A stretch of 64,000 nt of DNA from Alloalcanivorax marinus. Lineage in GTDB: Bacteria > Pseudomonadota > Gammaproteobacteria > Pseudomonadales > Alcanivoracaceae. Shown here in pieces: positions 32,609 through 41,057 of the stretch; within the stretch, counting starts at the first letter, position 1; every line of letters begins with the position of its first letter. The notes under the pieces were generated by a model. The model searched no databases. It saw nothing but the letters and a program-made list of their open reading frames with translations, and was not told the origin of the DNA. The stretch spans positions 248,001 to 312,000 of the forward strand of contig NZ_JAEKJB010000009.1 of the NCBI RefSeq assembly GCF_016785095.1, given 5' to 3'. The translations under genes and the position numbers were made by a program.

Positions 32609-33637
32609 TCAAAGGTGATCGGTGAAGAAGGCGTCCAGCTTGTCGAATGGAATCAGGTCCACCCGGTCGTAGAGGTCCACGTGGCCGGCGCCGGGAATCT
32701 CCAGTAGCTCCTTGGGCTCGGCGGCGCGGGCGTAGGCGTCGCGGCTGAACTCGATGGAGTGCGCTTCGGAGCCGGTGATGAACAGCATCGGCCGGGGCGA
32801 GATGGTCTCAATGTCCTGGAACGGGTAGAAGTTCATGAACTTCACGTTGCTGGACAGGGTCGGGTGGGTGGTCAGCGCCGGGGACGAGCTTTCCGGGGTG
32901 TATTCGCCGCGCGGCGTACGGTAGAAATCGTAGAACTCCCGTTCGATGGCCGTGGAGTCCTCGGTGATTTCATGCACGGTGCCGCTGGTGTAGAGGGTTT
33001 CCCCACCGTTGTATTCCACCTGCCGTTGTTTCGCCGCCTGTTCCAGGATCACCTTGCGCTGTTCCAGGGACAGACCGTGGTTGAGCCCGTTACGGTTGGC
33101 GGCGCCCATGTTGTACATGCTCACCGTGGCCACCGCTTTCAGGCGCGGATCGATCTTGGCGGCGCTGATGGCGAAGCTGCCGCTGCCACAAACGCCGATC
33201 ACGCCGATGCGTTGCGCGTCCACGAACGCCTGGCTGGACAGGAAATCCACCGCCGCGCTGAAATCCTCGGCGTAAATGTCCGGGGACACGGCATTACGGG
33301 GCCGGCCTTCGCTTTCGCCCCAGAACGACAGATCCAGGGACAGGGTGACGAAGCCACGCTCGGCCATCTTGGTGGCGTAGAGGTTGGCGCTTTGTTCCTT
33401 CACCGCGCCCATGGGGTGGCCCACCACGATGGCCGGATGGGCGCTGTCGCGGTCCAGACCCTCGGGCACGAACAGGTTGCCCACCACCTTCATCTGGTAT
33501 TGGTTGGGGAAGGTCACCTTTTCCACGGTGACCCGGTCACTGGTGTAGAAGTTGTTCGCATCGCTTGGCATGTCGGCTCCTCCTGCGGAGATCAAACACA
33601 AGTTGAAAATCAGCGCGGTCAGCAGTGGCTTCATCAT
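32609..33637 (-). CDS. Exported alpha/beta hydrolase (YcjY/dienelactone-hydrolase-like) with Cys nucleophile
   Basis: The 342-residue protein starts MMKPLLTALIFNLCLISAGG, a Sec-type signal peptide. The hydrolase core has GHPMGAVKEQSA (near residue 70) and a nucleophile elbow GVIGVCGSGSFAIS (near 145), where Cys replaces the usual Ser, as in dienelactone hydrolases and YcjY-like proteins. The acid/His residues fit LFITGSEAHS and GAGHVDLYDR. Its ATG overlaps the stop of the MFS transporter (ATGA). The substrate and the reason for pairing an exported hydrolase with an efflux pump are unknown. Confidence 0.85.
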   Translation of the reverse strand: MMKPLLTALIFNLCLISAGGADMPSDANNFYTSDRVTVEKVTFPNQYQMKVVGNLFVPEGLDRDSAHPAIVVGHPMGAVKEQSANLYATKMAERGFVTLSLDLSFWGESEGRPRNAVSPDIYAEDFSAAVDFLSSQAFVDAQRIGVIGVCGSGSFAISAAKIDPRLKAVATVSMYNMGAANRNGLNHGLSLEQRKVILEQAAKQRQVEYNGGETLYTSGTVHEITEDSTAIEREFYDFYRTPRGEYTPESSSPALTTHPTLSSNVKFMNFYPFQDIETISPRPMLFITGSEAHSIEFSRDAYARAAEPKELLEIPGAGHVDLYDRVDLIPFDKLDAFFTDHL

Positions 33638-34827
33638 GACTCCGTTCGCCGGGTGAAGAAGGCCAGCGTTACCGCCGCCAGTAACAGGGCGGCGCTGACC
33701 AGGAAAGTGGTCTGGTAGCCACGGGTATCGAACAGGACGCCGCCCACCGACGAGCCCAGGGCAATGGAAAGCTGGATCACCGCCACCATCAGGCCACCAC
33801 CGGTTTCCGCGTCGTCGGGAAGGGCCCGGGCGATCCAGGTCCACCAGCCCGCCGGCGCCGCCGTGGCCACCAGCCCCCAGAAGCCGAGCAGCGCCGCCAC
33901 CGGCCACACCCGGTGGCCGAACAGGGTCAGCGCCACGGCGACGCCCGCCATCAACAGGGGAATCAGCATCAGGGTGCGGTACAGGTGCCGGTTGAGCACG
34001 AAGCCCACCAGGGTGGTGCCAAACACGCCGGCGGCGCCGATGCCCATGAGAATCCAGGACAGGGTGCTCACCTCCACCCGCGTCACCGTTTCCAGAAACG
34101 GCCGCACATAGGTGAACAGGGAAAACTGGCCCATGAAGAACACGCCCACCGCCAGCATGCCCACCGCCACCGGCGGCCGCGTGAGCAGCTTGAACACGGC
34201 AGTGGGCGCCGCCGACCGCGCCTCGGCACGCATCGACGGCAGGCTCCGCCATTGCCAGAGCAGTACCGCCAGCCCCACCGGCACCAGGCAGAAAAAGGCG
34301 CCGCGCCAGCCGATCGCCTCACCCAGCCAGGCGCCCAGCGGCGGCGCCACCACCATGGCCACGGCGTTGCCGCCGTTGAAGATGCCCAGCGCCCGGGGCA
34401 CCTGATGGGGCGGCACCAGCCGCATCGCCACCGCCGCGGACAGCGACCAGAAGCCGCCGATCACTACGCCGATCAGGGCGCGGCCGATCATGTACACGGT
34501 GAACGTGGGCGCCAGCGCCACCGTGGCGCCGGACACCACCATCAGTGCGGTGAGCAGCAACATCAGGGTCTTGCGGTTCATGCGCCCGGCCAGGGAGGCG
34601 ATGCTCAGGCTGGTGAGCACCGCGAACACGCCGGAGATGGTCAGCCCCTGCCCGGCCAGCCCTTCGCCCACGCCAAACTCGGCGGCGATGGGCGTAAGCA
34701 GGCTCACCGGCAGGAACTCGGAGGCAATCAGCGTGAACACGCACAGCGTCATGGCCAGCACGCCGCTCCAGTAAGCGGGCACGGAGCCCACCTGTTCCAG
34801 GGTCGCCGTTCGGGGTTGAGAAGGCAT
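33634..34827 (-). CDS. MFS transporter (AraJ/YdhP-like efflux subgroup)
   Basis: The 397-residue protein has 12 membrane segments with SEFLPVSLLTPIAAEFGVGE in helix 1-2 and GRALIGVVIGGFWSLSAAVA at helix 4, typical of AraJ/NepI/sugar-efflux-like transporters. The C-terminus is short and charged (FFTRRTES). I start at ATG 34827 (MPSQPRTATLEQ); an in-frame ATG lies 18 codons upstream. It diverges from a LysR gene, which is the probable regulator, and is coupled to the downstream hydrolase. Confidence 0.9.
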   Translation of the reverse strand: MPSQPRTATLEQVGSVPAYWSGVLAMTLCVFTLIASEFLPVSLLTPIAAEFGVGEGLAGQGLTISGVFAVLTSLSIASLAGRMNRKTLMLLLTALMVVSGATVALAPTFTVYMIGRALIGVVIGGFWSLSAAVAMRLVPPHQVPRALGIFNGGNAVAMVVAPPLGAWLGEAIGWRGAFFCLVPVGLAVLLWQWRSLPSMRAEARSAAPTAVFKLLTRPPVAVGMLAVGVFFMGQFSLFTYVRPFLETVTRVEVSTLSWILMGIGAAGVFGTTLVGFVLNRHLYRTLMLIPLLMAGVAVALTLFGHRVWPVAALLGFWGLVATAAPAGWWTWIARALPDDAETGGGLMVAVIQLSIALGSSVGGVLFDTRGYQTTFLVSAALLLAAVTLAFFTRRTES

Positions 34828-34894
34828 TCCGGTCCTGTTCGCGGGAGAGAATTTCAGAGACCGTGCATTCTCCGCCGCCACCCCGGGCTTGACT

Positions 34895-34925
34895 AGCTAA
34901 TGAATTCTTAATGAGGATATTAGCT
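34895..34925. promoter_or_regulatory. Divergent promoter region with inverted repeat beside LysR gene (candidate operator)
   Basis: AGCTAAT and ATTAGCT are exact 7-base arms separated by 17 AT-rich bases, in the 125-base gap between the MFS gene and the LysR gene. LysR-type regulators usually bind such dyads in the divergent region. Confidence 0.5.
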
Positions 34926-34952
34926 CTACTAATCAATCAGCCGGGGCCCGGG

Positions 34953-35840
34953 ATGATCAAGCGCAACTTCAACGACCTGCTGGCCTTCGTCACCGTGGCC
35001 CGGGAAGGCAGCTTTACCCGCGCCGCCGCGCGCCTGGGCGTGACCCAGTCCGCCCTCAGCCAGACCGTCAGCGGCCTGGAGCGCCAGCTCGACATCCGCC
35101 TGCTGACCCGCACCACCCGCAGTGTCTCCCCCACCGCCGCCGGCGAACGCCTGCTGAAAACCATCGGCCACCGCTTCGACGAGATCGAGGCGGAACTGGA
35201 CGCGCTCACCGAGTTGCGCGACAAGCCCGCCGGCACGGTGCGCATCACCTGCGGCGACCATGTGCTGCGCCACACCCTGCTGCCCCGCCTGGCGCCGCTG
35301 ATGCACGACTACCCCGACATCAACCTGGAGTTTGATGTTAACTACGGCTTCCGCGACATCGTCGCCGACCGGTTCGACGCCGGCGTGCGTCTGGGCGACA
35401 CCATCGACAAGGACATGATCGCGGTGCCCATCGGCCCGCCCCTGCGCATGGCCGCCGTGGCCACGCCGGCCTACTTCGAGGCCCACGGTCGACCGGCCAC
35501 CCCGGCGGACCTCACCGAGCACCTTTGCATCAACCTGCGCTTCCCCACCCACGGCGGTCTGTACGTCTGGGAGTTCGACCACCGGGGCCGGGAGCAAACC
35601 GTGCGCGTGGACGGCCAGTTGGTGTTCAACACCTCACCACCAATAGTGGACGCCGCCCTGCACGGCCTGGGCATCGCCTTCCTGCCGGAGCAGGAGTTCG
35701 CGCCCCACCTGGAAGCGGGGCGCCTGGAGCGGGTACTGGACGACTGGTGCGAACCGTTCCCCGGCTATTACCTCTACTACCCCAGCCGCCGCCAGCCCTC
35801 GCCGGCCTTTTCCCTGGTGCTGAACGCCCTGCGGGTTTAA
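34953..35840 (+). CDS. LysR-family transcriptional regulator
   Basis: The 295-residue protein has the N-terminal winged helix (FNDLLAFVTVAREGSFTRAA then RLGVTQSALSQTVSGLERQL) followed by a periplasmic-binding-type effector domain (GTVRITCGDHVLRHTLLPRL, LRMAAVATPAYFE). I start at ATG 34953 (MIKRNFNDLL), with GGGCCCGGG upstream; an ORF start 14 codons earlier falls in the operator. It is divergent from the MFS/hydrolase pair and probably controls it. Confidence 0.94.
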   Translation: MIKRNFNDLLAFVTVAREGSFTRAAARLGVTQSALSQTVSGLERQLDIRLLTRTTRSVSPTAAGERLLKTIGHRFDEIEAELDALTELRDKPAGTVRITCGDHVLRHTLLPRLAPLMHDYPDINLEFDVNYGFRDIVADRFDAGVRLGDTIDKDMIAVPIGPPLRMAAVATPAYFEAHGRPATPADLTEHLCINLRFPTHGGLYVWEFDHRGREQTVRVDGQLVFNTSPPIVDAALHGLGIAFLPEQEFAPHLEAGRLERVLDDWCEPFPGYYLYYPSRRQPSPAFSLVLNALRV

Positions 35841-35948
35841 CGGGGCTCCACGACCTGTCCGAGCTCGGCGAGCCCGCGCCTGGCCAGGCGGTGTTCATTG
35901 AAACTGTAAGCCCCCGGCTTGAGCGGCTGGACCACCACCTATAAGATT

Positions 35949-35967
35949 GAGACTGATTATCAATTGC
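35949..35967 (-). promoter_or_regulatory. Fur-box-like site upstream of the ECF sigma gene
   Basis: Read on the minus strand, GCAATTGATAATCAGTCTC matches the 19-base Fur consensus at 14 positions, including an uninterrupted TGATAATCA core. It lies 33 bases before the sigma-factor ATG, which fits iron repression of the whole signalling unit. Confidence 0.6.
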
Positions 35968-35999
35968 ATGATTTGGGAATTGACGCGGGGGACGTCATC

Positions 36000-36530
36000 A
36001 TGTCGGCGGGCGAACTGACCCAGGATCCGCTCCAGCATCTGTATCGCGGCCATCACGGCTGGCTGCGCGGCTGGCTGTGCCACCGGCTGGGCTGTTCGGA
36101 GACCGCCGCCGACCTGGCCCAGGATACCTTCGTGCGGATCATGCAGCGCCAGCGCCAGGAGCGGGATTTCACCGTCAGTCATCCGCGCCAGTACCTGCGT
36201 CTGGTGGCCAATGGTTTGATGGTCGACCATTTTCGCCGCCGCGCGGTGGAGCAGGCCTATCTGGAGGCCCTGGCGCAACGCCCGGAGGCCGCCACCCTGG
36301 CCCTCGAGGAGCAGCAGATCATCCTGGAAACCCTGCAGCAACTGGATCGCATGTTGGATACCCTGCCCGCCGCCACCCGTCGGGCGTTTCTGCTGTCGCG
36401 GCTCGACGGCCTGACCTACCCGCAAATCGCCGAACGGCTGGGCGTATCGTCGCGCACCGTGAAACGGCATATGCAACGGGCCTTCCTGGCCTGCCTGGAC
36501 CATATGGTCGGCCAGGAAATAACACCGTGA
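36000..36530 (+). CDS. FecI-like ECF sigma factor
   Basis: The 176-residue sigma factor has region 2 (LRGWLCHRLGCSETAADLAQ, then DTFVRIMQRQ) and region 4 (TRRAFLLSRLDGLTYPQIAE then RLGVSSRTVKRHMQRAF). The length is normal for iron-starvation sigma factors. I start at ATG 36000 (MSAGELTQDPLQ) and ignore the frame that extends across the Fur-box region. The stop overlaps the start of the FecR gene (GTGA). It should direct RNA polymerase to the receptor promoter when the anti-sigma factor is activated. Confidence 0.94.
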   Translation: MSAGELTQDPLQHLYRGHHGWLRGWLCHRLGCSETAADLAQDTFVRIMQRQRQERDFTVSHPRQYLRLVANGLMVDHFRRRAVEQAYLEALAQRPEAATLALEEQQIILETLQQLDRMLDTLPAATRRAFLLSRLDGLTYPQIAERLGVSSRTVKRHMQRAFLACLDHMVGQEITP

Positions 36531-37465
36531 CCGACCGCCCCACCCTGCTGCGGGAAGCATCCGCCTGGCTGGTGCGCCTGGATGCCGGCGCCCTTAGCGA
36601 CGACGAGCAGGATGCCCTGCGGCGCTGGTACCAGACCAGCGAAGCCCACCGCCGGGTCTGGGAGGCGGCCTGCCAACTCAATCAGCAATTCACCAGCCTG
36701 CCGGCGGACCTGGCCGCGCCGGTATTGCGGCGCCCGCGCCTGCACCGGCGCACCGTGCTGAAATCCCTGGCCGGCCTGGGGCTGGCCGCGCCGCTGGGCT
36801 GGCACCTGGCCAATGAAGCCCCGTGGCGCCCCTGGCTGGCCGCGCACCGCACCGCCGTGGGCGAACGGCGAGCGCTGACCCTGGCCGACGGCAGCGCCGT
36901 GATACTGAATACCGACACCGCCCTGGACGTGGTCACGGACGGCACTGACCTGGAGTTGCGCCTGTACCAGGGCGAGCTGTTCGTGCGCACCGGCCACCGC
37001 CGGCCCGGCACCCTCTCGGTGCGCACCGCCCAGGGGCGGGTACGTGCCCTGGGCACTGAGTTCGCGGTGCGTTGCCTGGACCAGGCGACCCGGGTCACGG
37101 TGGCGCGGGACGCGGTGACGCTGACGCCACTGTCCGGCACCGGGCAACGGCTGGTGCAGGGCCAGGAAGGCCTGTTCTCCGACACGGCGGTAACTGCCGT
37201 GGGCGCGGCGCCCGCCGACCGGCTGGCCTGGCGCCAGGGCGAGCTGGTGGTGGAGAGCTGGCCGCTGGCCGAGGTGATCGCGGAGCTCGCCCGCTACCGG
37301 CCCGGGGTGCTGCGTTGCCAGCCGGACGTGGCCGACCTGCGTATTTCCGGTGTGTTCCAGACCGACGATACCGAGCTGGCGCTGGAGGTGCTGGAACAGG
37401 TCTTCCATCTGCGCGTCAGCCGGTTCACCGATTTCTGGGTATCCGTTGGCGCCCCACCCGCATAA
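36527..37465 (+). CDS. FecR-like anti-sigma/transducer protein
   Basis: The 312-residue protein has a cytoplasmic DUF4880-type N-terminus (REASAWLVRLDAG, then DALRRWYQTSEAHRRVWEAA, where W and H are typical), a membrane segment near residue 80, and a periplasmic FecR domain (GERRALTLADGSAVILNTDT). The C-terminal DUF4974-like part (GVFQTDDTELALEVLEQVF) contacts the receptor's STN domain. It starts with GTG at 36527 overlapping the sigma stop; the far longer upstream open frame is not used. Confidence 0.93.
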   Translation: MTDRPTLLREASAWLVRLDAGALSDDEQDALRRWYQTSEAHRRVWEAACQLNQQFTSLPADLAAPVLRRPRLHRRTVLKSLAGLGLAAPLGWHLANEAPWRPWLAAHRTAVGERRALTLADGSAVILNTDTALDVVTDGTDLELRLYQGELFVRTGHRRPGTLSVRTAQGRVRALGTEFAVRCLDQATRVTVARDAVTLTPLSGTGQRLVQGQEGLFSDTAVTAVGAAPADRLAWRQGELVVESWPLAEVIAELARYRPGVLRCQPDVADLRISGVFQTDDTELALEVLEQVFHLRVSRFTDFWVSVGAPPA

Positions 37466-37535
37466 GTTGGCCCCTTTTCGGCTGCTCACTCGACTACTGG
37501 ATAAACGTCCATTGAAGAGCAATGTCGAGGAAACC

Positions 37536-39917
37536 ATGTTCCACACTCTTTCCACCCCCCGCCGGGCCCTGCTTTGCCTGCTCCTGGCGAGCCTGCCCCT
37601 GGCCGGCGCCGCCCAGGCCCGCCCCTACCACGACCAGGAGGTGAACGACGCCCGCCACCCGTTCCAGATCGCTCCCGGCCCCATGGCCACCGCGCTCAAC
37701 CAACTGGCGCGGGTCGCCGGCATCACCCTGACGTTCGATCCGGTTCAACTGGAAGGTCTGCACAGCGACGGCGTCGACGGCATCCACACCACCGATGAGG
37801 CCCTGCGGCGGGTACTGGCGGGCAGCGGCTTGCGGGTGGCGCGCAGCGCCAACGGCGGCTACCTGATCACCGCCCCCGCCGCGCCGGTGTCAGGCACCCT
37901 GGCACCGGTGACCGTCAGCACCACCCGGGCCCCCAGTGAGCTGGGCCGCACACCGCAAAAAATTACCGTGATCGAGCGCGAGCAGATCGAGGAGCAGTTG
38001 GCCATGACCACCGACCAGTCGTCGGTGCTCAGCAGCCTGATTCCCTCCTACGGGCCCAGCCGTCAGAAGCTCACCAATTACGGCGAGACCTTTCGCGGCC
38101 GCAAACCACTGATCCTGATCGACGGCGTGCCCCAGTCCAACCCGCTGCGCGACAGCAGCCGGGAGGGCTACACCATCGATTTCTCCATGCTCGACCGTAT
38201 CGAGGTGATCCACGGCGCCAGCGCCGAGCACGGACTGGGCGCCACCGGCGGCATCATTAACTTCGTCACCCGGCATCCCCAGGGCGACGGCGTGCACCAA
38301 CACGCCGGCGTGCGCCTCAGCGCCGACCCGAAGTTCCCGTCCGACAGCCTGAGCTACAAAACCGACTATCGCCTGCAAGGCAACAGCGGCAACTGGGAAT
38401 ACCTGGCCGGCGTGTCCTATCAGTCCCACGGCCTGTTCTATGACGCCCATGACCGACCGGTGGGGGTGGACCGCAGCCAGGGCGACATCATGGATTCCCA
38501 GGGCCACGATCTGATGGCCAAGATCGGTTACTGGTTCGACGACAACCAGAACCTGCAATTCACCGTGAACCGCTTCTTTCTGGAAGGGGACTACGACTAC
38601 GAGACGGTGGACGGCGACCGCGCCACCGGTGTGCCCACCACCTCCCGGCGCGGGCGCCCGGAAGGCAAGGCGCCGCGCAACGAGGTGCTGACCACCAGCC
38701 TGGTCTATCAACACCGCGACCTGGGCCGCAACGACGTGCGCGCGCAGCTTTATACCCAGCGTTTCCGGGCCCGCTATGGCGGCGGCGTGTTCGCCACCTT
38801 CCAGGACCCGGCCATCGACCCCACCGGCAACCTGTTCGATCAATCGCAGAATGAAGCGGACAAAGTCGGCGCCAAATTCACCCTCAACCGGGCCGGCCTT
38901 CTCGACGGCCTGCTGGGTATAACCACCGGCGTCGATCTGCTGCAGGATGAAACCCGGCAGATGATGGTTCTCACCGACCGGGAGTGGGTGCCGGAGACCC
39001 GCTTCCAGAACATCGCCCCGTTCCTGCAGGCCCAGTGGCGGGTGAACGAACGGCTCAACCTGCAAACCGGTGTGCGCTACGAATACGCGCGCCTGGACGT
39101 GGATGACTACACCACCCTGGCGTCCTACGGCGGCGGCACCGACGTCAACGGCGGCTCCCCCAGCTTCGACGAAACCCTGCTCAACGCCGGTCTCACCTAT
39201 CAACTGACCGACAGCTGGCAACTGTTCGGCAGCTATGCCGAAGGGTTCGGCATGCCGGACGTGGGCCGGGTGATCCGTGAAATCAGCGTGCCGAACCAGA
39301 ACCTGGACGACTATCTGGATCTGCGTCCGGTGGTCACCGACAACCGCGAGATTGGCGTGCGCTTCCACCGCGACCGGGTCAGCGTGGAGCTAAGCTACTA
39401 CCAATCCGATTCGGACCTGGGCTCACGGCTGGAGAACGTCAACGGCATCGCCGAGGTACGCCGGGAGAAAACCGAGATCGACGGCTGGGAAGCCAGCGCC
39501 GAGTGGCGGGTGCTGGACCAACACACCCTGGGCGCCAGCTACGCCCGGGTGCGCGGCGAATACGACAGCGACCAGGACGGCAAGGTGGACAGCAAGCTGG
39601 ACGGCCGCAATGTGGCGCCGGACCAGCTTTCCCTGCACTGGCAGGCGAGCTGGAGTGAGCGCCTGCGCACCCGGCTGCAGGGCACCCGTTATTTCAGCCG
39701 GTCGTTCGACAATCCGGACCAGCATTTCGAGGGCTACAACCTGGTGGACCTGTCCTTGCTGTACCGGCTGCCCAAGGGCGAGCTGAGCGCCGGCATCGAG
39801 AACCTGTTCAACGAGGACTATTTCACCTACTTCTCGCAGACCGCCTCGTCCCAGAACAATCAGTACTTCAAGGGCCGTGGCCGCGTCATCAGCCTGGGCT
39901 ACGGCCTGGATTTCTAG
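37536..39917 (+). CDS. TonB-dependent siderophore receptor with STN signalling domain
   Basis: The 793-residue outer-membrane receptor has a signal peptide (cleavage near AAQARPYH, residue ~28), an STN domain (~43-112, FQIAPGPMATALNQLARVAG), a TonB-box-like APVTVSTT (near 125), a plug domain (~140-240, with DGVPQSNPLRDSS and GASAEHGLGATGGIINFVTR) and a 22-strand barrel ending in GYGLDF. The STN domain plus adjacent sigma/FecR genes make it a cell-surface signalling receptor. The siderophore is not identifiable; no biosynthesis genes are in the window. I start at ATG 37536. Confidence 0.95.
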   Translation: MFHTLSTPRRALLCLLLASLPLAGAAQARPYHDQEVNDARHPFQIAPGPMATALNQLARVAGITLTFDPVQLEGLHSDGVDGIHTTDEALRRVLAGSGLRVARSANGGYLITAPAAPVSGTLAPVTVSTTRAPSELGRTPQKITVIEREQIEEQLAMTTDQSSVLSSLIPSYGPSRQKLTNYGETFRGRKPLILIDGVPQSNPLRDSSREGYTIDFSMLDRIEVIHGASAEHGLGATGGIINFVTRHPQGDGVHQHAGVRLSADPKFPSDSLSYKTDYRLQGNSGNWEYLAGVSYQSHGLFYDAHDRPVGVDRSQGDIMDSQGHDLMAKIGYWFDDNQNLQFTVNRFFLEGDYDYETVDGDRATGVPTTSRRGRPEGKAPRNEVLTTSLVYQHRDLGRNDVRAQLYTQRFRARYGGGVFATFQDPAIDPTGNLFDQSQNEADKVGAKFTLNRAGLLDGLLGITTGVDLLQDETRQMMVLTDREWVPETRFQNIAPFLQAQWRVNERLNLQTGVRYEYARLDVDDYTTLASYGGGTDVNGGSPSFDETLLNAGLTYQLTDSWQLFGSYAEGFGMPDVGRVIREISVPNQNLDDYLDLRPVVTDNREIGVRFHRDRVSVELSYYQSDSDLGSRLENVNGIAEVRREKTEIDGWEASAEWRVLDQHTLGASYARVRGEYDSDQDGKVDSKLDGRNVAPDQLSLHWQASWSERLRTRLQGTRYFSRSFDNPDQHFEGYNLVDLSLLYRLPKGELSAGIENLFNEDYFTYFSQTASSQNNQYFKGRGRVISLGYGLDF

Positions 39918-39946
39918 CCGCTCGACGGGCGCCTGCAAGAAGGCTC

Positions 39947-40130
39947 TTACAGAAAGCCCGGCAACGCCCAGTCGCCGCCCTCGTCGGCCAGTACCGCCTC
40001 ACGCTCCTCCGGGTGAGGCTGGTCCGGGCCGGCGCTTTCCAGCCCCGCCAGCAACTCGCCGTTGGAAGGGCCGTCCGGCTGGTAACGGAAGTTCAGCCGC
40101 CGGCGATGGTTGATAGCGCCGGTACCGGTC
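39947..40130 (-). pseudogene. Coding-like fragment without a start codon
   Basis: A minus frame ends at TAA 39947-39949 and reads LTGTGAINHRRRLNFRYQPD, then an acidic stretch finishing DWALPGFL. It looks protein-like but has no ATG or GTG start; upstream it runs into the DUF1413-like gene in another frame. It may be a gene remnant or a C-terminal piece cut off by a frameshift. No family was recognised. Confidence 0.25.
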
Positions 40131-40359
40131 AGCCCGCCACCTTGCGGTAAAGCCGGCCGCCGCCTTTCTTCTTGCCGGTGTCCTCAATGCCCGGGAAACG
40201 CCCCAGGCGCACCAGACGCAGGAAGGTGTTGCCCAGCTTCACCTTGTCGCCGATGTAGAGGTCATCCCAGCCGGCGCCGTACACCTCGGGGAAATGAAAC
40301 TCGCCGGGCGAGCGCTTGTTAAGCGCTTTTTCCAGCCGTTTTTGCAGTGCGTTGTCCAT
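40129..40359 (-). CDS. Small DUF1413-like protein
   Basis: The 76-residue product reads GEFHFPEVYGAGWDDLYIGD then KVKLGNTFLRLVRLGRFPG and a basic tail (TGKKKGGGRLYRK). A Trp-x-x-Leu followed by Gly-(Lys/Asn)-x-Phe pattern fits the small DUF1413 domain, of unknown function; this match is by eye and not certain. It starts at ATG 40359 and overlaps the 3' part of the neighbouring open frame by 121 bases in a different phase, which suggests that frame normally stops just before this ATG. Confidence 0.6.
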   Translation of the reverse strand: MDNALQKRLEKALNKRSPGEFHFPEVYGAGWDDLYIGDKVKLGNTFLRLVRLGRFPGIEDTGKKKGGGRLYRKVAG

Positions 40360-40898
40360 ATGAACCTACCGATTCTCCAGTCCGTTCTCGCGGCGCGGTT
40401 GGCGGATTCCGTCCTTGTGACGGCGATGTTGTCGCGCATGTCCTTGAGGCCCGCGATCAAGGATGCATAGACCTGGCGATGGTCATCCTTGCCCAGGAAA
40501 CCGTCCGGATGACCCTGGTGCCAGGCGATGGCGTCGTCGATGGTCGCCACCCACTCGTCCACGTCGCCGCCGATGTACTCATTCAGCGGCCGACCCACGG
40601 TGGCAATCAGGGACGAGAACAGCGCCGGGTCGCCGGAGGGCTCCAGGTCCGGGTTCGCCTTCAACCAGGCCCGGTAGCGGATCTGCCCGATGTAGAACCA
40701 CTTCACTGCTTCCCGTTTGTCGCCCTGCTCGAACAGCCGTGCCGCCAGCACCATGTAGCTACTGGGGTGCTTGTCGGTGATGCCGGCGCGGAGTTCCTCC
40801 ACGCTCTGGTCGGCGAAGTCCCGCTCGGCCCGGGCCGGGCTGGTCAAGGTCCCCAGGGAAATCAGCGTCGCCAGCAATACGATCCATGATGTTCTCAA
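40239..40898 (-). CDS. Exported hypothetical protein, possibly frameshifted near its C-terminus
   Basis: The 219-residue frame begins with a signal peptide (MRTSWIVLLATLISLGTLTS, cleavage ARAERDF). Its body contains SYMVLAARLFEQGDKREAVK followed by WFYIGQIRYR, a helical-repeat-like segment of a family of unknown function. After about residue 165 (TESANRAART) the composition becomes Arg/Thr/Ser-rich and unlike the rest, and overlaps the next gene. In another phase the sequence reads ENGLENR then TAG seven bases before the DUF1413-like ATG, so a one- or two-base indel near 40385-40400 would restore a tidy operon. Confidence 0.6.
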   Translation of the reverse strand: MRTSWIVLLATLISLGTLTSPARAERDFADQSVEELRAGITDKHPSSYMVLAARLFEQGDKREAVKWFYIGQIRYRAWLKANPDLEPSGDPALFSSLIATVGRPLNEYIGGDVDEWVATIDDAIAWHQGHPDGFLGKDDHRQVYASLIAGLKDMRDNIAVTRTESANRAARTDWRIGRFIWTTHCKNGWKKRLTSARPASFISPRCTAPAGMTSTSATR

Positions 40899-41057
40899 AA
40901 TACGCTCCTTTGCGCCGTACCCGCGAAATGAAAGAACAGGTTAACGGCCCGGCGCCGGCGATGCCGCCGAAACGTTCTCACATCAACATTATTGACTTTA
41001 GAAAACGGAGCATGCCAGGATTTCCACTCACCGGCCCTCCACTCAAGGACAACGACG

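Noticed and set aside
36077..36526. Longer open frame upstream of the FecR start
   Set aside because: It overlaps the ECF sigma gene in another phase; the FecR domain begins only after the GTG at 36527, which overlaps the sigma stop.
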